From positions 3,410,001 to 3,474,000 of the forward strand of contig NZ_CP027712.1 in NCBI RefSeq assembly GCF_003945765.1: 64,000 nucleotides of DNA. The letters are read 5' to 3'. Within the stretch, counting starts at the first letter, position 1. Each line of letters starts with the position of its first letter. The DNA comes from Pseudomonas chlororaphis subsp. chlororaphis. GTDB taxonomy: Bacteria; Pseudomonadota; Gammaproteobacteria; Pseudomonadales; Pseudomonadaceae. The translations under genes and the position numbers were made by a program. A model generated the notes under the pieces. It was given only the letters and a program-made list of their open reading frames with translations. It was not told where the DNA came from and made no database searches. This document shows, piece by piece, positions 9,101-15,982 of the stretch.

Positions 9101-9261
9101 TGACGCACTCGGTCTTCTGGGGGACCCTGGCCTACACACTGATCGGCGGGACATTTGTCGGCACCATCATGACGCTGGTGTTCCTGCCGGCGATGTACTC
9201 CATCTGGTTCAAGATCATTCCTGTCAAGCAGAGGCAAGCTGAAACAGCAGAACTGATGTAG
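6172..9261 (+). CDS. RND efflux transporter, inner membrane pump
   Basis: 1029 residues with the full RND layout: a first membrane helix (ITVFLIFLIAVAGTLAFF), a large periplasmic loop, six helices, a second periplasmic loop and six more helices. Helix 4 carries the proton-relay pair in LALGLLVDDAIIAIEMMVVKMEEG. The short first loop, the RAEDPPFTVKQLTV signature and the RTETYTRPG segment place it with the TriC/VexF-like branch of RND pumps, not with AcrB/MexB. It exports substrates by proton antiport with the adaptor at 5066 and the outer-membrane factor at 3386. Substrates are unknown; the TetR/FadL context hints at hydrophobic or aromatic compounds. Confidence 0.93.
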   Translation: MSQGRFNLSAIAVRERSITVFLIFLIAVAGTLAFFKLGRAEDPPFTVKQLTVITAWPGATAQEMQDQVAEPLEKRLQELKWYDRTETYTRPGLAFTMVSLLDSTPPSQVQEEFYQARKKLDDEAIKLPAGVIGPMVNDEFSDVTFALFALKAKGEPQRLLVRDAESLRQRLLHVPGVKKVNIIGEQAERIFVSFSHDRLATLGVSAQDIFAALNNQNALTPAGSIETDGPQVFLRLDGAFDKVQKIRDTAIVAQGRTLKLSDVATVERGYEDPATFLVRNNGEEALLLGIVMRDGWNGLDLGKALDSETSKINEGMPLGMTLTKVTDQSVNISSAVDEFMVKFFVALLVVMLVCFLSMGWHVGIVVAAAVPLTLAVVFVVMAATGKNFDRITLGSLILALGLLVDDAIIAIEMMVVKMEEGYDRIKASAYAWSHTAAPMLSGTLVTAIGFLPNGFAQSTAGEYTSNMFWIVGIALIASWVVAVAFTPYLGVKMLPDIKPVEGGHAAIYDTPNYNRFRRILTRVIARKWLVAGTVIAAFVVAILGMSLVKKQFFPTSDRPEVLVEVQMPYGTSIEQTSATAAKVEAWLHKQDEAKIVTAYIGQGAPRFYLAMAPELPDPSFAKIVVLTDNQEAREALKFRLREAIAEGLAPQARVRVTQLVFGPYSPFPVAYRVMGPDPMTLREIAGRVQEVMQASPMMRTVNRDWGPLTPTLHFSLDQDRLQAVGLTSSAVAQQLQFLLAGVPITAVREDIRSVLVVGRAAGDIRLDPARIEGFTLVGAAGQRIPLSQVGEVDVRMEDPILRRRDRTPTITVRGDIAEGLQPPDVSSVIMKELQPVIDTLPAGYRIEQAGAIEESGKAGQAILPLLPIMIAVTLLIIILQVRSVSAMIMVFLTAPLGLIGVVPTLLIFQQPFGINALVGLIALSGILMRNTLILIGQIHHNAQEGLDPLHAVIEATVQRARPVLLTALAAILAFIPLTHSVFWGTLAYTLIGGTFVGTIMTLVFLPAMYSIWFKIIPVKQRQAETAELM

Positions 9262-9279
9262 CAGGCGAACCCACTAGAA

Positions 9280-9304
9280 GAGAGGACGCCATCGCCGTCC
9301 TCTC
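9280..9304 (+). terminator. Probable terminator after the RND pump gene
   Basis: A perfect nine-base stem, GAGAGGACG with CGTCCTCTC, and a seven-base loop, starting 18 bases after the pump stop. There is no long T-run, so termination efficiency is uncertain. Between here and 9450 no gene was recognised. Confidence 0.5.
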
Positions 9305-9450
9305 GAGGTTTCGAGCGTGGCCCGAACGCAGGGCAACAAGGGGAGGGTGGTGCAGCACCGCCCTGGGTTGCCAGTCTCCGCCTGCCAAGTGCGCATCAGC
9401 CGTAGGCCGACACCTTTTTTATTGTGGCTCTTAAGAACGTTTAGTTTTAG

Positions 9451-9603
9451 AAAAATGGCACGACACTGATCACCATTGACATCTTTCTTCACCCACTGGA
9501 TGAATTTGATAAAGGGCGGATCGAAGCTATATTCACCAAGGACAGTGATCTTAATTATTTCCAAATACGTGTTAAATATCCGGGCAGGAGCCAAGAGACA
9601 TGA
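9451..9603 (+). pseudogene. C-terminal remnant of a lost gene coupled to the next ORF
   Basis: The plus-strand frame that ends with TGA at 9601-9603 is open from 9451 and has no usable start codon. It encodes about 50 residues with normal protein character, including ITIDIFLHPLDEFDKGRIEA and a later DSDLNYFQIRVKYPG. The stop overlaps the start of the next gene in an ATGA arrangement, the usual sign of translational coupling. Upstream the frame is closed by TAG at 9448, and the base composition becomes GC-rich. I read this as the tail of an upstream partner gene whose main part has been deleted. The family is not recognised. Confidence 0.45.
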
Positions 9604-10190
9604 CAGGGGAAGATCTGATCAGGGCTATAAACAACAACACAACACTCATGGGATTGAAGAATTGTCCTGGTGTGCCAGCTCAAATGAGCTGCGCTGTTTA
9701 CGGGAAGGTGCAAGATGATGTTGGAAATGATGTCATTGAAAACAATGCGAGCATGAAGTACCAAATCGAACAGGCACTTTTATTTCGTGGTGATCACTCG
9801 CAGACAGCTGTTTGGCACTTTCTTATTACGGGGTCAGCGGTTCATCACTTTGTCGTTATCCCTTGGTACAAGCAGTCAGTCGGGACAGTGTATACGGTAT
9901 TTATGGCTTACGAGCATAAAAAGGGCGACGAGTATGGGTACTCGGTGGATAAGTATGTCAAACATATCCATCCAGCCCCTGGCGAGATTAAAGGCTACAA
10001 GACAGTTTGGACGGCAAACGACCTAAGCACCATGCTCTCTGACTTGCTAACTAAGAGTAACGCTTGGGAAGAATATTTCGGTAATGTTGGACCCGCTCAG
10101 GCAGATGCAATCCGCTACTATCAATACAAAACAACAGCACTAAGCTCTGCAGTTTCCAACGTGAATCAATACAAAGAGCTCTGTCGGTAG
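9600..10190 (+). CDS. Hypothetical protein, possible papain-like fold (C...HH pattern)
   Basis: 196 residues, not recognised as a named family. The start at 9600 has a GGAG ribosome-binding site 10 bases upstream. There is no signal peptide or membrane helix. Visible features are a KNCPGVPAQMSC segment near residue 20, a conserved-looking SAVHHFVVIPWY strand near residue 80, and an aromatic, polar C-terminal half. A Cys near the N-terminus followed by an HHFVV strand resembles papain-like cysteine hydrolases, some of which are secreted effectors or toxins, but this is only a pattern. The gene is AT-rich against its surroundings and lies between a broken partner and an IS relic, so it was probably acquired. 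Confidence 0.6.
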   Translation: MTGEDLIRAINNNTTLMGLKNCPGVPAQMSCAVYGKVQDDVGNDVIENNASMKYQIEQALLFRGDHSQTAVWHFLITGSAVHHFVVIPWYKQSVGTVYTVFMAYEHKKGDEYGYSVDKYVKHIHPAPGEIKGYKTVWTANDLSTMLSDLLTKSNAWEEYFGNVGPAQADAIRYYQYKTTALSSAVSNVNQYKELCR

Positions 10191-10288
10191 ACTACTTGAC
10201 CATCCTGGCGACCGCCTCACGCTTGGCCTGCGGTTACCCAAAGCCCACCTTCAGTGCCTTGATGTGCAGGTGGGCCTCGACCAGCAGC

Positions 10289-10429
10289 CTAAAAAAGGCC
10301 GCCGCGTACTTTTGCCAAGAGGTGAGGGCGAAGTCCGCATTCATGCAAGCGCACTTGGATCAGTTCCGCGTAACCAGCATGTGCCGCGTACTAGGCGTAA
10401 GCGCAGTAGCTTCAACGGCATCGCCTTAG
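10289..10429 (+). pseudogene. IS3-family transposase relic (orfA end / orfB start)
   Basis: One frame reads LKKAAAYFCQEVRAKSAF, then MQAHLDQFRVTSMCRVLGVS. In IS3-family elements orfA ends in LKKAAAYF and orfB begins with a sequence like YAFI-AHRxQFRVxxMCRVLGVSRSGFYAW; the match is strong for about 40 residues. The frame then diverges (AVASTASP) and stops at 10429. No complete transposase or terminal repeat is visible. It marks an old insertion next to the orphan gene at 9600. Confidence 0.7.
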
Positions 10430-10718
10430 CTCAACAAGCTGCTGATGGCAGTGGACTCCATTCAAACCTGCCTCGAAGACCTCGAGGTCAAGAACGCCGA
10501 TACGGGCGTCTTGCTCGTGCTTCCAGAGGAGCACCAGCGTTTCTAGACTCATGCAAAGCAGCTGTCCGGCTGAACGCCCACTAATCGCAAGAAGCCCCCG
10601 ATCTGGCTCCGGGTCGCCGAGTCACCCTTTGACGTGAGCCGAAACGGTGCAGATCCACTTGCCTGATAGCGCCCTAGGGTGCCTGCTGAAAAAAGGCATT
10701 GTGTTGTCTCGAAAACGC
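10430..10718. other. Gene-free stretch downstream of the IS relic
   Basis: No intact gene was found. A short plus-strand frame (about 10430-10545) encodes LNKLLMAVDSIQTCLEDLEV and further residues and has protein-like character, but it lacks a start and ends at a TAG. It may be another fragment of the decayed insertion or of a disrupted gene. Confidence 0.4.
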
Positions 10719-10736
10719 ATGTTATGTTTTTAACAT
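10719..10736. promoter_or_regulatory. Palindromic operator candidate for the RpiR-type regulator
   Basis: ATGTTATGTTTTTAACAT contains perfect six-base arms ATGTTA/TAACAT around a six-base spacer, 51 bases upstream of the regulator start, in a locally AT-rich promoter region. RpiR/MurR proteins bind short inverted repeats near their own promoters. The assignment to this regulator is by position only. Confidence 0.5.
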
Positions 10737-10786
10737 TACATAAATTAATGACAAGCTAATAACAATCTGTGCTCAGGGGCTCTGAC

Positions 10787-11647
10787 ATGCCTACGGAAAA
10801 GAACAGCTTCCTACAGTTGCTGGAGCAGGAGTTCTCCAGCCTGACCCCTACCGGCAAGCGCATCGCCAGCTATCTGTTGGGTAACCCGGAACAGCTTCCG
10901 TTCGAGTCGGCCGATAGCATCGCGCAGCGGACCTCCACCACAGGGATTTCCGTGGGGCGCTTTTTTCGCTCCCTTGGCTACCAGAACATTGATGAAGTCA
11001 AACAGAGCCTGCGCGGTGAAACGCCCACCTCGTGGCTGATTACCGACCGCATCGGTGCCTTTCGTGCCGAAAGCAATCAGGAAGACGCTCTCGATCGTTC
11101 CATGAGTCGCGAAATCGAGGCCATCCGGCACGTGTACGGTCTAGCGCGCAGCAGTGCCTTTGCCGATATCGTGCAGCGCATCTACGAAGCTGATGCCGTA
11201 TTCATCCTCGGAATCCAGTCCACTCGCGGGATTCTCACAGCGTTTCATAGCCACCTTGAATACATTCGGCCCAAGGTCTACTACGTCGATGGCCTGTCAG
11301 GAATCTACGCAGAAACCCTGAACTCCGGCTTCGCCAATCCCTACGCAATCATTTCGGACTTCCGTGCTTATTCCAGCGTGACCCAGACCTTCTGCGACGC
11401 GGCGGTAGACAACGACCTGCCACTGGCCCTGATCACAGACCTGCAGTGCCCCTGGGCCAGGGATTACCCGCTTGACCTCTTGCAACTGAAAACCGATGTC
11501 GGGCAGTTCTGGGACTCCCTTGCACCCTTGGCCTGCCTGTTAAATCTCATCGTGTCGGCCGTCGCGGAGAAATACGGCGATCGCCTCGATGAGCGCTTGG
11601 CCAAGAACCGTCAATTGCAAAAAGCTTTCGGTCAGTTCGAAAGCTGA
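10787..11647 (+). CDS. MurR/RpiR-family transcriptional regulator
   Basis: 286 residues. Residues about 1-80 form the RpiR helix-turn-helix domain (LTPTGKRIASYLLGNPEQL, then ADSIAQRTSTTGISVGRFFRSLGY). Residues about 120-260 form a SIS sugar-phosphate-binding domain, with AVFILGIQSTRGI and PYAIISDFRAYSSVT. Such regulators often sense sugar phosphates or amino sugars; MurR senses N-acetylmuramic acid 6-phosphate. The start at 10787 is preferred over the upstream GTG because AGGGG lies eight bases before it. The gene is followed after 36 bases by a D-Ala-D-Ala dipeptidase and an ABC importer, so it probably controls peptidoglycan peptide salvage and its own synthesis. Confidence 0.88.
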   Translation: MPTEKNSFLQLLEQEFSSLTPTGKRIASYLLGNPEQLPFESADSIAQRTSTTGISVGRFFRSLGYQNIDEVKQSLRGETPTSWLITDRIGAFRAESNQEDALDRSMSREIEAIRHVYGLARSSAFADIVQRIYEADAVFILGIQSTRGILTAFHSHLEYIRPKVYYVDGLSGIYAETLNSGFANPYAIISDFRAYSSVTQTFCDAAVDNDLPLALITDLQCPWARDYPLDLLQLKTDVGQFWDSLAPLACLLNLIVSAVAEKYGDRLDERLAKNRQLQKAFGQFES

Positions 11648-11683
11648 TCCCATCGCCCCACCGAATCCCATTGGAGTGTTTGC

Positions 11684-12223
11684 GTGAACAACAGCCCACT
11701 TGTAGAGATTGATGCCCAGCGCTATCAGGTGCAAATCGACCTGATCTACGCCGGCGCAGAAAATCTGGCTGGAAAAGTGATCTATCCGAATGCTCGTTGC
11801 AGGTTGCACCGTCAGGCTGCAACTTGCCTGGAAAAAGCTAGCCAGCTCGCGCGCCAGGCCGGGTTTGTCCTGCGCATTTACGACGCCTACCGGCCACCCT
11901 ATGCCCAGTACCTGTTGTGGGAAGCGCTACCAGACAACGACTACGTGCGTGACCCGCACTTGGGCTCCCACCATAGCCGTGGGGTGGCGGTGGATCTGAC
12001 CTTGGTGGGCGCCGATGGTGAGCCACTGGACATGGGCACCGCATTCGACGCGATGGAAGAAAAGTCCCATCAGTTCTACCCCGACTTGCCAGCAGACGTG
12101 CAACGCAATCGTCTGCTGCTGCTGGGGATCATGCTGGATGCTGGTTTCCAGGCAATTCCCACCGAGTGGTGGCATTACGAACTACCGAACGCCGACGATT
12201 ACCCATTGCTGGAGGACGAGTAA
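11684..12223 (+). CDS. ddpX: D-alanyl-D-alanine dipeptidase (VanX/DdpX family)
   Basis: 179 residues, close to VanX/DdpX length. The zinc ligands are visible: His97 and Asp104 in GSHHSRGVAVDLTL and His164 in PTEWWHYEL, with Glu161 as the catalytic base and Arg70 in YDAYRPP as the transition-state arginine. It cleaves D-Ala-D-Ala to D-alanine. There is no signal peptide, so it acts in the cytoplasm on imported dipeptide. The GTG start follows a TTGGAGTG ribosome-binding site. It lies between a RpiR-type regulator and a dipeptide ABC importer, the same content as the E. coli ddpXABCDF operon. In this context it is a recycling or nutrient enzyme, not vancomycin resistance. Confidence 0.9.
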   Translation: MNNSPLVEIDAQRYQVQIDLIYAGAENLAGKVIYPNARCRLHRQAATCLEKASQLARQAGFVLRIYDAYRPPYAQYLLWEALPDNDYVRDPHLGSHHSRGVAVDLTLVGADGEPLDMGTAFDAMEEKSHQFYPDLPADVQRNRLLLLGIMLDAGFQAIPTEWWHYELPNADDYPLLEDE

Positions 12224-12426
12224 GCCACGGGTTTTACAAGCCAATCGAACCGCAACACCGCCCCCGAAAAAACCACAGAGTTTTCGAAAAGCACACTGCA
12301 CAGCCCACTTTCAATGCGGCTGATAACAACAAACCAGCATCACTTACGTTTCACCTGCAACTGCCCGGTTATAGCTTTTATAAAAAACCTGACCTACTTC
12401 CCTATCGAATGATCAAGGAAACCGGC

Positions 12427-14007
12427 ATGAACCCAATGAACACCGTGACCAGCAAAACCTTTCCCGGCGCCAGCAAACTGCTGCTGAGCGTTTTGTGCAG
12501 TGCATTGAGCCTCGGTGCCTGGCAAGCTGCTGCGGCGGCTGTACCCCAGGACACGCTGGTCATCGGCAAACCCGCCGATCCGCAGACCCTCGACCCGGCC
12601 GTGACCTTTGATAACAACGACTGGACCATCACCTATCCGTCGTATCAACGCTTGGTCGGCTACAAGGTCGAGGGTGATAAAAGCAGCACTGAAGTGCAGG
12701 GCGACCTGGCCGAGAGCTGGACCGTTTCCCCAGACAGCCTGGTCTGGGAGTTCAAAATCAAACCGGGCAATAAATTCGATGACGGTGCCCCGGTAGATGC
12801 CACAGCGGTAAAGTTTTCCTTTGATCGCTTGATGACCCTCAAGCAAGGGCCTTCCGGCGCATTCCCGGAGGACATGGTAGTGGCGGTCGTCGATCCGCAG
12901 ACCGTCCGCTTCACCCTGAAAACGCCTTTCGCGCCGTTCCTGTTTACCCTGGCCCACAACGGTGCTTCGATCATCAACCCCGATGTGGTCAACAAGAGTC
13001 CGGACGTAAACGCCTGGCTGTCGAGCCACACCGCGGGCTCCGGTCCTTTCCGCCTGAGCAACTGGCAAAAAGGCCAGTCGTTGACCATGGAGCCAAACAC
13101 CTATTTCGCCGGCCCCAAACCAGCGCTGAAAACCGTGGTCATCAAGATCATCGGTGAGCCCTCCGTGCGCCGCCTGCAGTTGGAACGCGGTGACCTGGAC
13201 ATCATCGAAGACATGCCCGAAGACCAGCTTGGCGCTCTCGCCAGCAAGCCGGGCGTCGTGGTCAAGGATTTCCCGTCGTTGCGGGTGACCTACCTGTACC
13301 TGAACAACAAAAAGGGTCCGCTGACCAGCGTCGATGCCCGTCGTGCGATAACCGAAGCCGTGGATTACAACGGCATAGTCAAAGGCATCCTCAAGGACAA
13401 AGCCAAGCTGATGAACGGGCCGATCCCGGACGGCATGTGGGCTTATGACAGCTCGCTGTCGCCGATGAGGCAGGACATGGCAGCCGCCAAGGACAGCCTC
13501 GCCAAGGCACCGCAGAAAATCACCAACCTCAGCTACATGTATTCGGACAAGGATCCCAACTGGGAACCGATCGGCCTGACTCTGCAAGCCGCATTGGCGC
13601 CACTGGGCATCAACCTCAAGCTGGAAAAACTCGCCAACGCGACATTGCGTGAGCGCGTCGGCCAGGCGGACTACGACATCGCTGCCGGGGCCTGGAGCCC
13701 GGACTTCGCGGACCCGTACATGTTCATGAACTTTTGGTTCGACTCCAAGATGCAAGGCCTGCAAGGCAACCGCTCGTTCTACAGCAACCCGGAAGTCGAC
13801 AAACTGATCCGCGAAGCAGCCGCTACCAGCGATACCGCCAAGCGCGTCGAGCTGTACCAGAGCGCGCAGAAGGTGGTGCTCAAGGACAGCGTTTACGCCT
13901 ACCTCTATCAGAAGAGCTACACGCTGCCGATGCGTGACTCGGTCAAGGGCTACCTGTTCAACCCCATGCTCGAACAGGTGTTCAACCTGGGCAGTATGAG
14001 CAAGTAA
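12427..14007 (+). CDS. ddpA: Dipeptide ABC transporter substrate-binding protein
   Basis: 526 residues with the start at 12427, where AAGGAAA stands eight bases upstream. A signal peptide (about residues 1-35, LLLSVLCSALSLGAWQAAAA) exports it to the periplasm. The SBP_bac_5 family pattern is clear: DTLVIGKPADPQTLDPAVTF, then LAESWTVSPDSLVWEFKIKP, then the lobe-connecting region KTFYAGxKPALKTVV-like, and VDARRAITEAVDYNGI. It binds oligo- or dipeptides and delivers them to the DdpBC channel. The 200 bases before it hold no gene; the longer open frame upstream is not used, since it overlaps the ddpX 3' end. Confidence 0.9.
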   Translation: MNPMNTVTSKTFPGASKLLLSVLCSALSLGAWQAAAAAVPQDTLVIGKPADPQTLDPAVTFDNNDWTITYPSYQRLVGYKVEGDKSSTEVQGDLAESWTVSPDSLVWEFKIKPGNKFDDGAPVDATAVKFSFDRLMTLKQGPSGAFPEDMVVAVVDPQTVRFTLKTPFAPFLFTLAHNGASIINPDVVNKSPDVNAWLSSHTAGSGPFRLSNWQKGQSLTMEPNTYFAGPKPALKTVVIKIIGEPSVRRLQLERGDLDIIEDMPEDQLGALASKPGVVVKDFPSLRVTYLYLNNKKGPLTSVDARRAITEAVDYNGIVKGILKDKAKLMNGPIPDGMWAYDSSLSPMRQDMAAAKDSLAKAPQKITNLSYMYSDKDPNWEPIGLTLQAALAPLGINLKLEKLANATLRERVGQADYDIAAGAWSPDFADPYMFMNFWFDSKMQGLQGNRSFYSNPEVDKLIREAAATSDTAKRVELYQSAQKVVLKDSVYAYLYQKSYTLPMRDSVKGYLFNPMLEQVFNLGSMSK

Positions 14008-14018
14008 ACCCGCTTCCT

Positions 14019-14044
14019 CGCGCCAACTGTTCGCGGCTGGCGCG
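14019..14044 (+). other. Intercistronic hairpin between ddpA and ddpB
   Basis: A perfect seven-base stem CGCGCCA/TGGCGCG with a 12-base loop, 11 bases after the ddpA stop. There is no T-run. Hairpins in this position commonly stabilise the binding-protein mRNA or weaken read-through, so that more binding protein than channel is made. Confidence 0.5.
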
Positions 14045-14082
14045 GCTTCTGACTCTCGTCGCTCGTGTTACTGAGGTGCCAA

Positions 14083-15099
14083 ATGGCCTTCCTGACTTTG
14101 TTGCGCAAGCGTCTGCTCGGCCTGTTGTTGGTCGTGTTCGGTGTTTCGCTGATTACCTTTGCAATTTCGCACTTGATTCCGGGCGATCCTGCCCGACTGA
14201 TCGCTGGCGACCGTGCCAGCGATGCCTTGGTGGCCGGCATCCGTCATCAGCTGGGATTGGACCTGCCGCTGTATCAACAATACGGTCGTTATCTGATGGA
14301 CCTGCTGCACGGAGACCTGGGCACCTCGATACGCACCAGTCGTCCCGTGCTGGAAGACTTGCAAGCGTTCTTCCCGGCAACCCTGGAACTGGCGCTGGTA
14401 GCGCTGGTACTGGCGGTTCTGGTCGGCATCCCGCTTGGCGTGCTGTCAGCGGTTTATCACAACCGGGTCATTGACCAGATCGCCCGTACCCTTGCGGTCA
14501 CTGGAATTTCCACGCCGGCCTTTTGGCTCGGTCTTGGTGCAATCGTTCTGTTCTACGGTCACCTTGGCTGGCTACCGGGTGGTGGCCGGTTGTCCGAAGG
14601 GCTGGCGCCGCCACCGGCAATCACCGGTTTTTATCTGATCGACTCGCTGCTCGCCGGTGATGGCCGACTGTTTCTCGATGCTGTGGCGCACCTGATTCTT
14701 CCCGCTGCAACGCTGGGGTTCGTGACCTTGGGTGTCGTCGCACGACAGATTCGTTCAGCCATGCTTGATCAACTGGGTGAGGACTATATCCGCACCGCAC
14801 GCGCCTATGGCCTGTCCCGATGGACCGTGATCCTGCGCCACGCACTGCCCAACGCCCTGATTCCTTCGGTGACCGTCCTCGGGTTGACCCTGGGTGATTT
14901 GCTGTATGGCGCAGTGCTGACCGAAACAGTATTTGCCTGGCCTGGCATGGGCGCCTATGTCGTCAAGTCGATCCAATCGCTGGACTTCCCCGCGGTGATG
15001 GGCTTCGCCATTCTGGTTTCGTTCATCTACGTGCTGTTGAACATGGCCATCGATCTTTTGTACCGCGTGATCGATCCACGCATCGGCGAGGTGAACTGA
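14083..15099 (+). CDS. ddpB: Dipeptide ABC transporter permease, DppB type
   Basis: 338 residues. The start at 14083 follows a GAGGTG ribosome-binding site. The protein has the N-terminal helix and TM_PBP1 domain of OppB/DppB permeases: IPGDPARLIAGDRAS early, the LGLDLPLYQQYGRYL loop, and six membrane helices. The EAA loop that docks with the ATPases is visible as YIRTARAYGLSRWTVILRHA. It forms half of the inner-membrane channel with DdpC, which begins one base after its stop. Confidence 0.92.
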   Translation: MAFLTLLRKRLLGLLLVVFGVSLITFAISHLIPGDPARLIAGDRASDALVAGIRHQLGLDLPLYQQYGRYLMDLLHGDLGTSIRTSRPVLEDLQAFFPATLELALVALVLAVLVGIPLGVLSAVYHNRVIDQIARTLAVTGISTPAFWLGLGAIVLFYGHLGWLPGGGRLSEGLAPPPAITGFYLIDSLLAGDGRLFLDAVAHLILPAATLGFVTLGVVARQIRSAMLDQLGEDYIRTARAYGLSRWTVILRHALPNALIPSVTVLGLTLGDLLYGAVLTETVFAWPGMGAYVVKSIQSLDFPAVMGFAILVSFIYVLLNMAIDLLYRVIDPRIGEVN

Positions 15100-15100
15100 A

Positions 15101-15982
15101 ATGTCCGTAACCCTGACGGCAGCGCGCCGCCCGCGCTGGAGCGAAAAAACCGCTTACCTGGCCTACCAGATCCGCCGAAGCCCGCTGACCATGGCGGGCC
15201 TGACGATCACTTCTATCGTGTTGCTGTGCATGATCTTCGCCCCTTGGCTCGCCAGCCACGATCCCAACGCCCTGAACCTCGCCGAACGCCTGGCGCCACC
15301 GTCCAGCGACCACTGGTTCGGCACCGACGAAGTCGGCCGCGACCTGTTCAGCCGCGTGCTGTTCGGTAGCCAACAGTCGGTGGGCGTCGGCCTGTTCGTG
15401 GCTTTTGCATCCTGTTTCATTGGCGGGTTGCTGGGATGTTTTTCGGGAGTGGTCGGTGGTCGTTTCGACGCGTTAATCATGCGCCTGATGGACATCATGC
15501 TGTCGGTGCCGTCGCTGGTACTGATTATGGCCCTGGCGGCGGCGTTGGGCGCGAGCCTGTTCAACGCCATGCTGGCGATTACCCTCGTGCGAATTCCGTC
15601 CTATGTGCGGCTGGCCCGTGGCCAAGCCTTGAGCATCCGGCAGATGGGGTACGTCAAGGCCGCCCAGACCTTCGGGGCTGGACGCTGGCACGTGGTGCAC
15701 TGGCACGTGGCACGCAACGCGATGCCTCCACTACTGGTGCAACTGAGCCTGGATATCGGCAGTGCGATCCTCATGGCCTCGGCCCTGGGCTTTATCGGCC
15801 TGGGGGCACAACAGCCCACGGCCGAGTGGGGCGCGATGGTCGCTACCGGGCGTAACTACATCCTGGATAACTGGTGGTACTCGACCTTTCCGGGCCTGGC
15901 GATTCTGATCACAGCCACCGGCTTCAACCTGCTGGGCGATGGCGTGCGCGATCTGCTCGATCCACGGCAACAGGGGAAATGA
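15101..15982 (+). CDS. ddpC: Dipeptide ABC transporter permease, DppC type
   Basis: 293 residues with the OppC N-terminal segment (RRSPLTMAGLTITSIVLLCM), the motif HWFGTDEVGRDLFSRVLFGS that is diagnostic of DppC/OppC, and five further membrane helices. The EAA loop reads YVKAAQTFGAGRWHVVHWHV. It pairs with DdpB in the membrane. Its stop overlaps the ATG of the first ATPase (ATGA at 15979-15982). Confidence 0.92.
   Translation: MSVTLTAARRPRWSEKTAYLAYQIRRSPLTMAGLTITSIVLLCMIFAPWLASHDPNALNLAERLAPPSSDHWFGTDEVGRDLFSRVLFGSQQSVGVGLFVAFASCFIGGLLGCFSGVVGGRFDALIMRLMDIMLSVPSLVLIMALAAALGASLFNAMLAITLVRIPSYVRLARGQALSIRQMGYVKAAQTFGAGRWHVVHWHVARNAMPPLLVQLSLDIGSAILMASALGFIGLGAQQPTAEWGAMVATGRNYILDNWWYSTFPGLAILITATGFNLLGDGVRDLLDPRQQGK

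Noticed and set aside
9274..9594. Minus-strand frame upstream of the orphan gene, with a protein-like N-terminal half
   Set aside because: TTG start without ribosome-binding site; the plus-strand frame over the same bases is better because its stop is coupled to the next start.
11684..12223. Vancomycin resistance (vanX) interpretation
   Set aside because: No vanH, vanA or vanRS; linked to a dipeptide importer and RpiR regulator in a Gram-negative context, as in ddp operons.
12394..13764. 456-codon minus-strand frame opposite ddpA
   Set aside because: Antisense to a periplasmic binding protein with all family motifs.
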